From Tissierella praeacuta DSM 18095 (lineage in GTDB: Bacteria > Bacillota > Clostridia > Tissierellales > Tissierellaceae): a stretch of 64,000 bases of DNA. The DNA lies in the NCBI RefSeq assembly GCF_900128955.1, contig NZ_FQTY01000010.1, forward strand, positions 1-64,000, given 5' to 3'. The notes under the pieces were generated by a model. It was given only the letters and a program-made list of their open reading frames with translations, was not told the DNA's origin and did not search any database. A program made the translations under genes and the position numbers. This document shows, in pieces, positions 46,998 to 54,941 of this stretch (positions within the stretch are counted from its first letter, which is position 1; each line of letters opens with the position of its first letter).

Positions 46998-48650
46998 TTA
47001 TTCATAATAATCTGCCGTCTGCTCCATGACTATGCCTGATTCAAACTGTATCTCTAGCCTTTCTCCTTTTTTAACTTTAATGGTCTTGATTAATCTTCTG
47101 ACTAACTCCTCATCAAACTCTCTTACTTGTGGTCTTACAGTCTTTAAAGTGCTGTCCATTTCAGCTAGTCGCTGTTCATAGCTCTCTGTCTTTTTCTTCT
47201 CCTGTACAATCCTTATTTTCGCCTTTTTTAGCTCATTTATCTGCTGCGATATCCTTTTGTATTCATCGTCAAAATCTTCTGCTACAGCTCCTTGTTTTGC
47301 GTTCTCTTCGATTAAACTTAACATCTCTTTTTGTTGTTGTTCTATTTTCTCATCATATTCTGTAGGGATATTCCTTGTAGAGTATCCACCGATGACTCTG
47401 ATTACATTCTCCCTGAATGCCCCTATAAACTCTCCATTGTTTTCTACTACACTGTTTATGGCTGTCATTATGGCATTATGCAATGGCTCTTCCTTAAGTG
47501 TCGGTGAGTGCTTGCAATTTGCTTTTGTTCCATTCTTTAACCTATTTTCACATCTCCATACTGTAGTCTTTTGCCCATACTTCGACCAGACTTGTCTTCT
47601 ATAGGGATGTCCACACTCGGCACATACTAGGATTTCTGTCAGTGCATATTTGGAGCTGAATTTACTTTTTTCCTTCTTTGCCTTATTGGCTTTTCTTGTA
47701 ACTGCTGATTTATTAAGGCTGGCTCTTCTTGCCTTTTCTTCCTGTACTTTATAGAATAATTCCTTTGGTATAATTGCCTCATGATTATCTTCAATATAGT
47801 ATTGGGGTACGATTCCGTTATTTTTTACTCGCTTCTTAGTTAAAAAATCTACTGTATAGGTTTTTTGCAGCAGGGCATCTCCCATATATTTTTCATTGAC
47901 TAGCATTTTTTCTATTACTCCAGGATGCCATGTGTCTTTCCCTGTGGCAGTTTTAATTTCATCTGCCTCTAGGGCTCTAGTAATCTCTAGTATACTGCTA
48001 CCTTCTAAGTACATTCTATAAATTCGTTTTACTATCTCTGCTTCTTCAGGTACTATGGCCAGTTCTCCATCTTCATCTTTTGTATATCCCATGAATTTTT
48101 TATGATTGATTGAAATAATTCCATTTTCAAATCTTCTTGTTATTCCCCATTTTGTATTTTCACTTAAGTTTCTACTTTCCTCTTGTGCTTGACTGCTTAG
48201 GATTGTAATTAATAATTCCCCTGTACCATCTAAGGTATTGATATTTTCCTTCTCAAAATATACGGCTATATTTTTTTCTTTAAGCTTTCTTATGGTTTGA
48301 AGTGAATCTACAGTATTTCTTGCGAATCTGCTGACGGATTTTGTTATGACCATATCTATTTTTCCTGCCATACAATCTTCTATCATGGCATTAAAATCAT
48401 CTCTCTTTTTTGTATTGGTTGCTGATTTACCGTCATCTGCATAAATCCCTGCATTTTTCCAGTTTGGATTGTTTTTTATCTTCTCTGTATAGTAAGTTAC
48501 CTGGGCCTCATAACTTCCTTCCTGCTGTTCTAAGGTAGTACTAACTCTACAATAAGCTGCTACTCTTAGAACTTTTAACTCTGCCCTTATGTTTCTATCA
48601 TAAATAGGTTGTGCTGGTATAAAAGATACTTTCTTTTTTGGCATTACCAT
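46998..48650 (-). CDS. Large serine recombinase (third gene of the trio)
   Basis: 550 residues, complete: catalytic Ser37 (AAYCRVSTTLEQQEGS), the ITKSVSRFARNTVDS active-site arginines, recombinase domain (about 190-290), zinc ribbon CAECGHPYRR with CENRLKNGTKANC, then a coiled coil (about 440-510) for synapsis control. It follows the catalytic-domain-less gene by 2 nt, so the trio is one operon. It should integrate and excise the element that stretches to the right. Confidence 0.85.
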   Translation of the reverse strand: MVMPKKKVSFIPAQPIYDRNIRAELKVLRVAAYCRVSTTLEQQEGSYEAQVTYYTEKIKNNPNWKNAGIYADDGKSATNTKKRDDFNAMIEDCMAGKIDMVITKSVSRFARNTVDSLQTIRKLKEKNIAVYFEKENINTLDGTGELLITILSSQAQEESRNLSENTKWGITRRFENGIISINHKKFMGYTKDEDGELAIVPEEAEIVKRIYRMYLEGSSILEITRALEADEIKTATGKDTWHPGVIEKMLVNEKYMGDALLQKTYTVDFLTKKRVKNNGIVPQYYIEDNHEAIIPKELFYKVQEEKARRASLNKSAVTRKANKAKKEKSKFSSKYALTEILVCAECGHPYRRQVWSKYGQKTTVWRCENRLKNGTKANCKHSPTLKEEPLHNAIMTAINSVVENNGEFIGAFRENVIRVIGGYSTRNIPTEYDEKIEQQQKEMLSLIEENAKQGAVAEDFDDEYKRISQQINELKKAKIRIVQEKKKTESYEQRLAEMDSTLKTVRPQVREFDEELVRRLIKTIKVKKGERLEIQFESGIVMEQTADYYE

Positions 48651-48652
48651 TT

Positions 48653-49570
48653 TTATTCATCCTTTCTTATGTCCTCATAATCTTCCTCCACCATCATTCC
48701 ATTTATATATTTCACTTGGATTTTTCCATCTTTATAAATAGTTATCTCTTTTACTACATTTTGAAATAGTTCTTCATCAAATTCTGTAAGTGGTTTTCTA
48801 TCAAGGAATTCTTCTTTTATTTTCTTAGTATTGTGATCATAATCATCTATTTTAGATATATGGTAGTAGGCTTTTGCCCTTTTAAATATTAGCTCCGCTA
48901 GTTCCCTTGATGAAAATTGTTTTTCATCCTCTAGCTCTTTGATTCGTTCTTCTAAATTTCTAATTTCCATAGTCATCTTCGGTGGTTCTTTTTTCTTTTC
49001 TTTATCTAACATCCACATTCTTGATAGGATTTTATTTGTTGCTGATATAAAAATATTTTCTATATCTTTCTCAGTTAAAAATAAGTTTCTGCAATGGACC
49101 CTGTTTTGGTAGATGTATCTTTTACATTTCCAGTTGCTCTTTTCTGATGGTCTTCCTGCATGCTCAATATATTTACGGTAGATTGCACCACATTCTCCAC
49201 ATTTTAATTTGCTAGTAAATATGCTTTGATTTTTCCTAGTATTAATTTGAGGTGTTCTGCCTAATTTTTTATTTTTTGATTTTCTCTGTTGCTGTACTAA
49301 TTTGAAGGTTTTATTATCTATAATTTGAGGATACATGGTATCTCCTAAGTACTTTGTGTTTTCTAGTATCTTTCCTACAGAGCCATGATTCCAATTAGGC
49401 TTGTTATTTGCATTAAGAAATCCTGCAGCTGTCAGTTCTTTTGCTATGGCAATCATAGATGTCCCGTTTAAATAATCCTTGAATATTTTTTGTACAACTG
49501 CTACTTTTTCAGCATTAAATACTACTTTTCCATCTACTAGTTTATAGCCTATTGGCATATGTCTTTGCAT
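48653..49570 (-). CDS. Serine-recombinase-like protein lacking the catalytic domain
   Basis: 305 residues beginning directly with the recombinase DNA-binding domain (PIGYKLVDGKVVFNAEKVAV), then the zinc ribbon CGECGAIYRK with CKRYIYQNRVHC and a coiled coil. There is no Ser/Arg catalytic part. Its ATG shares a base with the stop of the upstream recombinase (TAATG), and the reading frame and spacing look native, so this is a designed accessory subunit rather than a broken gene. It may act as a directionality or synapsis factor for the two full-length recombinases. Confidence 0.8.
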   Translation of the reverse strand: MQRHMPIGYKLVDGKVVFNAEKVAVVQKIFKDYLNGTSMIAIAKELTAAGFLNANNKPNWNHGSVGKILENTKYLGDTMYPQIIDNKTFKLVQQQRKSKNKKLGRTPQINTRKNQSIFTSKLKCGECGAIYRKYIEHAGRPSEKSNWKCKRYIYQNRVHCRNLFLTEKDIENIFISATNKILSRMWMLDKEKKKEPPKMTMEIRNLEERIKELEDEKQFSSRELAELIFKRAKAYYHISKIDDYDHNTKKIKEEFLDRKPLTEFDEELFQNVVKEITIYKDGKIQVKYINGMMVEEDYEDIRKDE

Positions 49571-51180
49571 TATCCACTCACCTGCTTTCTTATGTATTCC
49601 GTAAGTTCTAACTCATTAATAAGTCTGAAAGTGATCTCATAATCTTTTCCTATAATGATTTTTTCTACTGTATTAATAAATAGGTTTTCATCGTACTCTT
49701 CCATAATTTCTGGATTATATTTCATAAAGTCTAGTAATCTTAAAGTTCCTTCTATCTCCTTTTCAAATCCATTGCTATCTAGTAGTTGGTTTCTCCTTTT
49801 CTTTGTAGCTTCAATTTCTACTGTGAGAGCATTTTGTCTTTCTATAAAAATAGCAGAGTCAATATACCCTTTCGATACTACTCTACTTAGGATATGGCTC
49901 TGCTCTGTTAATTCCATTATTTTATTGTTTAAATCTTTTATTTCTTCTTCCTGCTCTTCATTGATCCTTAAACTTTTTAAGGATTCAAGAAGGGGTATTA
50001 AAATATTTTTGTAGTTACTTACTAGTTTGTTCCACATGGTAAGGAAGGCTTCTTTTATAATATCTTCCCTTACAGCTTTCATACTGCATTTATTAATATC
50101 CCTTATATGCTGAATGCAGCACCACTGGATTTTCTCATATGGCTTTCCTATATAAATCTTTTGTCTACGGAAGGTACTTCCACATTCACCACAGATAATT
50201 ATACTACTGAATTCATATCTATTCTGGTATTTCCCACTATCATCGATGCCCATTTGCTTTCTCCGGTATTCATAAATTTCTCGAACCATCTGTCCTTCTT
50301 CCCTTGTAATAATAGGTTCATGATTGTTTTCAATAAAATACTGAGGCATTTCCCCTTTATTAACTTTTCTTTCAAATGGAAGTACCTCAGTTGTATATGT
50401 CTTTTGTAATAATAAATCTCCTTCATATATGGGATTTTGTAAGATTACTTTTACTACACTTTCTTGCCATTCTTCGGCTGTTCTTTTAGTTGGTATGTTA
50501 TCTTCATTTAGTCCTCTGGCTATTACATAAGAACCTTTACCATTCAGATACTCAGTAAAAATTCTTCGGACAATCTTAGCTTCTTCTTTATTGACGATTA
50601 ATTCTCCATTTTCATCCTTATTATATCCATAGGCTGGGATACTTAATTTAAATGTTCCATCTTCAAATTTTTTTCTGATTCCCCATTTATTATTGGTAGA
50701 TATGGTTTCTGATTCTCCTTGTGCTAGGGAACTTAATATGGTTAGTAAAATCTCACTTTTTTCTGATAAGGTGTTGATATTTTCTTTCTCAAAATATACG
50801 CCTATTCCAAGTGCTTTTAATTTTCTTATGGCCTTGATGCTGTCTACAGTATTTCTAGCAAATCTTGTGACTGATTTAGTAATGATCATATCAATCTTTC
50901 CATTCACGCAGTCTTTTATCATTTGTGAAAACTCATCTCTTTTTTTAATCTGAGTACCACTTCTGGCTTCATCTGCATAAATTCCTGCATATTCCCAGTC
51001 ATCTCTTTTTCCTATATAGTTCTTATAATACTCTACTTGATAGTAAAAGGATTCTTTTTGTTCTATTGAATCTGTACTGACTCTTGCATAGGCACAAACC
51101 CTTTTTTTAGGCTGTAATTCTAGTATTACTTTTTGGTGTATAGGCTCTATTTTCCTTATCTTCTTCACTTTATTTATCAT
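49570..51180 (-). CDS. Large serine recombinase (first gene of the trio)
   Basis: About 536 residues from ATG 51180, which has GGGAGGG upstream; an extension to 51225 lacks a site. Catalytic Ser35 (CAYARVSTDSIEQKES), ITKSVTRFARNTVDS, recombinase domain, zinc ribbon CGECGSTFRR with CIQHIRDINKC, and a C-terminal coiled coil with a long tail are all present. It is only moderately similar to the recombinase at 46998, so the two probably have different DNA partners. Confidence 0.85.
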   Translation of the reverse strand: MINKVKKIRKIEPIHQKVILELQPKKRVCAYARVSTDSIEQKESFYYQVEYYKNYIGKRDDWEYAGIYADEARSGTQIKKRDEFSQMIKDCVNGKIDMIITKSVTRFARNTVDSIKAIRKLKALGIGVYFEKENINTLSEKSEILLTILSSLAQGESETISTNNKWGIRKKFEDGTFKLSIPAYGYNKDENGELIVNKEEAKIVRRIFTEYLNGKGSYVIARGLNEDNIPTKRTAEEWQESVVKVILQNPIYEGDLLLQKTYTTEVLPFERKVNKGEMPQYFIENNHEPIITREEGQMVREIYEYRRKQMGIDDSGKYQNRYEFSSIIICGECGSTFRRQKIYIGKPYEKIQWCCIQHIRDINKCSMKAVREDIIKEAFLTMWNKLVSNYKNILIPLLESLKSLRINEEQEEEIKDLNNKIMELTEQSHILSRVVSKGYIDSAIFIERQNALTVEIEATKKRRNQLLDSNGFEKEIEGTLRLLDFMKYNPEIMEEYDENLFINTVEKIIIGKDYEITFRLINELELTEYIRKQVSG

Positions 51181-51260
51181 GGTTCTCCCTCCCTTCTTTA
51201 AATATTTACTTCCTGTTAGCAACATACACTACCACAAGGTTTCTTCAATAGCTAGTGTTA

Positions 51261-51422
51261 TTACACATATACTTCAGAGAGTTCTGGAGAAAAGGTCTGA
51301 CGGTTCAATTCATCTATTTTCTCAAATTCTTCATCTGTAATCATTCCCCTATTTAGTAATATATTTAATAATTTTAATGCCATTTTATATTCTACTTCCT
51401 TAGATAATTGTTCCTTTGTCAT
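51261..51422 (-). CDS. Small SHOCT-like protein
   Basis: 53 residues (MTKEQLSKEVEYKMALKLLN then ILLNRGMITDEEFEKIDELN). The pattern LL--G-IT-EEF is that of SHOCT-like short domains often encoded just before serine recombinases in Firmicute elements. GGAGG is 7 nt upstream of ATG 51422. It is the first gene of the recombinase operon. A role in protein contact is assumed from the family. Confidence 0.7.
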   Translation of the reverse strand: MTKEQLSKEVEYKMALKLLNILLNRGMITDEEFEKIDELNRQTFSPELSEVYV

Positions 51423-51528
51423 TATTCTTCCTCCATTCTATATATCTTTTTATGTAATTTCTTTTGTATGTTTCTATCTTTACTATCATAAATATCTTTT
51501 TTCTCATCTTCTTAATATCACAAAAATA

Positions 51529-51585
51529 GGGACCGCCTTATTTGGTAAAAACATATATAATATCTTGCCTTAAATAGGCGATCCC
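51529..51585. promoter_or_regulatory. Inverted repeat upstream of the recombinase operon
   Basis: GGGACCGCCTTATTT (51530-51544) is matched by AAATAGGCGATCCCC (51572-51585), 14 of 15 positions paired, with 25 nt between. It could be an attenuator or regulator site in the operon leader. Confidence 0.5.
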
Positions 51586-51659
51586 CATTGCTTCTAATAT
51601 TAAAATCATAAAATACTTAAAAGTATGTGTTGTACTTAGACACTACTATCCCCAACACA

Positions 51660-51900
51660 TAAAGCCTTATAAAAGTAAAAGGCTTATAGGGCGATTTCAT
51701 AAACTGAAGCTGGTTTCACTTTATCATAGGAATTTCACCTCCACCGGGATCTCCGCTGGCTGCCCCCATTGCGATGTCTGTGGCTGGGCAGAAGTATCAT
51801 TATAGGCTGATAAGGTTGTGGCGAACAATCTACCATAGATCGTTTTTAGGAACAGATGGGTACCGCTCTTTACCTTAGAAGGCCGACTTTTATATAAAAA
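51660..51900. other. GC-rich noncoding segment between sigma-like gene and recombinase operon
   Basis: This stretch is clearly richer in G and C than its surroundings (CACCTCCACCGGGATCTCCG, GCTGGCTGCCCCCATTGCGA, GATGGGTACCGCTCTTTACC). Both strands have stop-interrupted frames. It also holds the stem AAGCCTTATAAAAGTAAAAGGCTT near 51661-51684. It may be a structured RNA, a site for the element's processing proteins, or the tail of a lost gene. I could not identify it. Confidence 0.4.
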
Positions 51901-52025
51901 TAAATCTTTTTATACAGGTAGTCATGGCGCATCTTCCTTTGTCGCTTTTCCATCTCTGGCTTATCAGCTAATGTATTTATAAAATCGGATATTTAATTTT
52001 CAAAGTACAACCTGTAAAATAAAAA

Positions 52026-52057
52026 ACAGGGAAGAGAAAAATATCCCTTCACCTGTT
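52026..52057 (-). terminator. Terminator after the sigma-like gene
   Basis: ACAGG-GAAG pairs with CTTC-CCTGT on the minus strand with one bulge, followed by TTTTTT (52025-52021). About 35 nt past the stop at 52091. Confidence 0.65.
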
Positions 52058-52090
52058 TCCACATTTGAAGCCTGTTTTTGAAGTCTAAAT

Positions 52091-52555
52091 TTAAAACTTT
52101 TTTATTTTTTCTTCTAATTTCTTTTTTGCAATGTCTATACTATACTTAATTGCACGAATAGAGCAGTTTTCCATTTTTGCAATTTCTTTTAATGTAAGGC
52201 CGCAGTCATAATATAAAAGTAATCTTTTCCTTTGAACACCAGATAATTCTCCAATAGCTTTCCAGAATAACTTTTTCATTTCTTTTTCTAATATAATTTC
52301 TTCTATACATTTTGGTTTTTCAAAGGCTCTTCTAATTAGTGTTTCATCTGTAAGCTCTGAATGTTCTATATTCCTTTCATCTGATCGTGTAAGATTTCTA
52401 TCTCTTTTATTTAATTCAAATAAAGCAAAATATATATCTTCATTAATTTCTAATCTTTGAAACTCTCCATATCCATCTGTAAATGAAACAAAGTATCTGT
52501 CCTTATTTTTTCCTCTAATTATTTCTAAACTATAATCATTCATAAAATTTGCCAT
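52091..52555 (-). CDS. Sigma-70-like factor of the conjugative element
   Basis: About 154 residues; ATG 52555 with GGAGG 8 nt upstream is preferred over the TTG at 52570. The C-terminus carries a sigma region 4-type HTH (LSGVQRKRLLLYYDCGLTLK, EIAKMENCSIRAIKYSIDIA). The N-terminus is reduced, as usual for the small sigma-like proteins in Clostridial conjugative elements. It may switch on transfer or recombinase genes. Confidence 0.7.
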   Translation of the reverse strand: MANFMNDYSLEIIRGKNKDRYFVSFTDGYGEFQRLEINEDIYFALFELNKRDRNLTRSDERNIEHSELTDETLIRRAFEKPKCIEEIILEKEMKKLFWKAIGELSGVQRKRLLLYYDCGLTLKEIAKMENCSIRAIKYSIDIAKKKLEEKIKKF

Positions 52556-52672
52556 TTTCCATTCCTCCAATTTTTCTTTTTCTGTTTTTTTAGAAAAATC
52601 AGAGTCATGGATATTTGGCTATATAAGTTTCCCAGCGTTTCATACTGCCCTCCTAATTTTAGGCAATAAAAA

Positions 52673-52703
52673 AGCCGAGAATAACAAAATGTTATTCTCG
52701 GCT
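52673..52703 (-). terminator. Strong terminator, 13-bp stem
   Basis: AGCCGAGAATAAC (52673-52685) pairs perfectly with GTTATTCTCGGCT (52691-52703). On the minus strand it is followed by TTTTTTATT. It ends the transcript of the gene at 52885. A second hairpin (AGCCTTGGCA / TGCCAGGGCT) lies at about 52753-52772. Confidence 0.75.
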
Positions 52704-52773
52704 CTTTATCTGCCGTATTATTTAGAAGAGGGCATAAATATAGCCCTGGCACTTTTTCAAATGCCAAGGCTTA

Positions 52774-52854
52774 TTATTTTTCTTTATTTAATCTATGCCA
52801 TACTCCTCCATAATACATAGTATAGAACACTGCTTGTCCAATGTCAGTACGCAA
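52774..52854 (-). CDS. Possible very small ORF
   Basis: 26 codons from TTG 52854: MRTDIGQAVFYTMYYGGVWH then RLNKEK. The amino-acid order looks protein-like and the frame stays open upstream to a TAG, but there is no good ribosome binding site. It may be the end of an older gene. Kept at low confidence. Confidence 0.25.
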   Translation of the reverse strand: MRTDIGQAVFYTMYYGGVWHRLNKEK

Positions 52855-52884
52855 TGAGTGTGTATTTAGTATGCAATTAGTCTG

Positions 52885-53445
52885 CTAGTAAAAATATGAA
52901 TTTGAAGGTACTGTATATTCGTTATTTTCTATTAATAATTCCTGATATCTTGGAAGAGCATATCCCCATAATGCTATTCCAAAGAGTTTTATTGCTTCTT
53001 TTTTCTTTATATAAAAGTTTGATCTCTCCATGCAAAGCGCTTCTAACATTTCCCCCTCTGTCATTGTATATGCTGTAATATAGCATTTTGATAGTATTTC
53101 ATGATATAACTTCCCATTATGGTGATAATCATAAATCTTTATCATGGCTGTATCTATTAAATCTATCATCCATTTCGTTTCAAAGATACCAGATACTTTC
53201 TCCATAAAATCTTCTTTTCTTTCTGTAGGTGCAAAATCATTTAAATAAGTAAGTGCAAGAGATAAATCATTGCTATAATAAGCAGTACATACTTCCTTTA
53301 CATAATTTACTTCTTTAATTGATGTCCATACTACATCTCGGTAAATTACAAGTAATAATTTTGCCTTTCTAAAAACCTGTTCTTCGTCAAGCTGCATCCC
53401 CTGATACATTCTTGAAATACTTTTCATCATCTTAGTTTTTCTCAT
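52885..53445 (-). CDS. Sigma/ArpU-like helical regulator of the element
   Basis: 186 residues, helical. The C-terminal part (YITAYTMTEGEMLEALCMER then SNFYIKKKEAIKLFGIALWG) resembles the HTH of sigma-like and ArpU/DUF1492 regulators in phages and conjugative elements. It is divergently transcribed from the HTH repressor at 53649, from a near-perfect promoter that contains an operator. It is therefore the main gene held off by the repressor, a likely activator of later functions. Confidence 0.6.
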   Translation of the reverse strand: MRKTKMMKSISRMYQGMQLDEEQVFRKAKLLLVIYRDVVWTSIKEVNYVKEVCTAYYSNDLSLALTYLNDFAPTERKEDFMEKVSGIFETKWMIDLIDTAMIKIYDYHHNGKLYHEILSKCYITAYTMTEGEMLEALCMERSNFYIKKKEAIKLFGIALWGYALPRYQELLIENNEYTVPSNSYFY

Positions 53446-53502
53446 AATTCTCTATCCCCCTTATTCTATCATTACAACTTTTATATTATGGTAATATTTA
53501 CG

Positions 53503-53531
53503 TTGACATTATGTGCAATTTAAAGTATTAT
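53503..53531 (+). promoter_or_regulatory. Promoter of the repressor gene
   Basis: TTGACA (53503-53508), 17-bp spacer, TATTAT (53526-53531). An operator follows 4 nt later and a half site (TGCAAT, 53513-53518) lies in the spacer, so autoregulation is expected. Confidence 0.75.
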
Positions 53532-53534
53532 ATA

Positions 53535-53549
53535 TGCAAGTAAATTGCA
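53535..53549. promoter_or_regulatory. Operator 1
   Basis: TGCAAGTAAATTGCA, a near-palindrome of the TGCAAt-n-TTGCA type, just after the -10 box of the rightward promoter. Confidence 0.65.
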
Positions 53550-53557
53550 TTGTTTAA

Positions 53558-53586
53558 ATTATATGCAATTACGTTGCTTTTGTCAA
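53558..53586 (-). promoter_or_regulatory. Consensus promoter for the leftward (sigma-like) gene
   Basis: TTGACA (53586-53581), 17-bp spacer, TATAAT (53563-53558): both boxes match the sigma-A consensus exactly. Operator 2 fills the spacer. Confidence 0.8.
53564..53577. promoter_or_regulatory. Operator 2
   Basis: TGCAATTACGTTGC lies between -35 and -10 of the leftward promoter, so binding must block polymerase. Confidence 0.7.
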
Positions 53587-53605
53587 TATATTAAATCACT
53601 TTTAA

Positions 53606-53620
53606 TGCAATTATGTTGCA
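53606..53620. promoter_or_regulatory. Operator 3
   Basis: TGCAATTATGTTGCA, the most symmetric of the three sites, in the repressor's leader upstream of its ribosome binding site. Confidence 0.7.
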
Positions 53621-53648
53621 CACAATAAACTCTTTAAGGAGGATGACA

Positions 53649-54062
53649 ATGAAATTCGGTGAAAAACTCCGTGACCTTCGCAAACAAAATGGATTAACCC
53701 AAGCTGAATTAGCTGAAAAAGCAGGGATTTCTTTACGAACGGTCAATTATTATGAAAGCGGTACGACCTATCCTAAAAATAGAGAAATCTATACAACCCT
53801 CGCTAATATATTGGATGTAGATGTACATTATCTACGAAATGAAGGCGATGAATTTATTACAAGGGCAAGTGAAAAATATGGTTATCGTGGTGCAAAGCAA
53901 GCAGAAGAACTTGTGGCAGAAATAGGCGGCTTGTTTGCAGGAGGTGAATTATCTGAATCTGATAAAGATGCAGTTATGCAAGCTTTACAACAGGCCTATT
54001 GGGATGCAAAGAAAGAAAATAAAAAGTACACTCCTAATAAATATAGAAAAGACAGCGATTAA
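53649..54062 (+). CDS. XRE-family HTH repressor (ImmR-like)
   Basis: 137 residues from ATG 53649 with AAGGAGG 6 nt upstream; an extension to 53613 runs through operator 3 and is not used. The XRE helix-turn-helix spans about 5-60 (LRDLRKQNGLTQAELAEKAG, ISLRTVNYYESGTTYP). The C-terminal part is helical (dimerisation). An ImmA-like peptidase gene follows, so the pair should work as in ICEBs1: the repressor keeps the element silent and the peptidase destroys it on induction. Confidence 0.85.
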   Translation: MKFGEKLRDLRKQNGLTQAELAEKAGISLRTVNYYESGTTYPKNREIYTTLANILDVDVHYLRNEGDEFITRASEKYGYRGAKQAEELVAEIGGLFAGGELSESDKDAVMQALQQAYWDAKKENKKYTPNKYRKDSD

Positions 54063-54129
54063 TATTAATTTTTGGGTAATCATTTAGTAGAACAAATAAG
54101 GAGTAAGCTTCTTTTTGGGAGGTGCTATT

Positions 54130-54648
54130 TTGGTTGACTCTTATGAAATATTTAATAAAGCAAATAGTATAGTTAAAAAATTAGGAACTAGGGATCCTTT
54201 TGTTATTGCAGATGAACTTGGCATTAAAGTTTATTTCTGTGAATTCCAGGACTTATTAGGTATGTACAGAATTGTTTTAAGACAAAGATCTGTTTTCTTA
54301 AATAGTAATCTTGACTACCACTGGCGCCAAATGGTTTTGGCCCATGAAATTGGTCATGATATATATCATAGGCATTTGGGGGAAAGCGGTCTTAAGGAAT
54401 TTACTCTTTTTAAATCTATAAATAACACCGAATATACTGCAAACACCTTCGCTGCACATCTTCTCTTGGATAATGATTCAGTACTTGAATATGCAAAGGA
54501 AGGCTTTGATCCATCTCAAATTGCCAGTATATTAAATACGGAAACAAACCTTGTGCTTATTAAAATTTGTGAAATGAATAGAATGGGATATAATTTTAAG
54601 ATTCCATTTCAACCTGAAAAGAATTTTTTGAAGAAAATAAAAATATAA
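54130..54648 (+). CDS. ImmA/IrrE-family metallopeptidase
   Basis: 172 residues. The zinc motif HEIGH is in MVLAHEIGHDIYHRH with downstream NNTEYTANTFAAHLLL supplying the third ligand. The TTG start at 54130 (GGGAGG upstream) is preferred over TTG 54115. It is the second gene of the repressor operon and the presumed anti-repressor that cleaves the XRE protein when the element is induced by DNA damage or cell signals. Confidence 0.8.
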   Translation: MVDSYEIFNKANSIVKKLGTRDPFVIADELGIKVYFCEFQDLLGMYRIVLRQRSVFLNSNLDYHWRQMVLAHEIGHDIYHRHLGESGLKEFTLFKSINNTEYTANTFAAHLLLDNDSVLEYAKEGFDPSQIASILNTETNLVLIKICEMNRMGYNFKIPFQPEKNFLKKIKI

Positions 54649-54941
54649 ATAGTTTATTTTAATTTGATATCAAAATTAACTATATAATATAGATAATTCA
54701 CCATCTATATTAATTCATAATAGAATTGAAAGGATTATTTAATTGCTATTTTAATGATGTTTAAACATCTATTTATTCAATTAATTACAGATATAAGTTT
54801 CCTACTCATAATGGTATATATATGTTATTATACTAAAGTGACACTATGTCCATAAGTAATTTACTATATAGATTATAAAAATAGTTTAGTATGTAAAATA
54901 AAATATTAGGTTGTTAAAAAGAAATGGAGTGAATAAGAATC

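Noticed and set aside
49655-50409. Two plus-strand ORFs of 100-119 codons
   Set aside because: Antisense shadows of the serine recombinase coiled coil and zinc-ribbon region.
52540-52767. 75-codon minus-strand ORF
   Set aside because: Runs through a strong terminator hairpin and into the start of the sigma-like gene; no ribosome binding site.
53535-53620. Possible iteron origin of replication
   Set aside because: Only three sites, each placed relative to promoter boxes as expected for operators, and no Rep gene adjacent.
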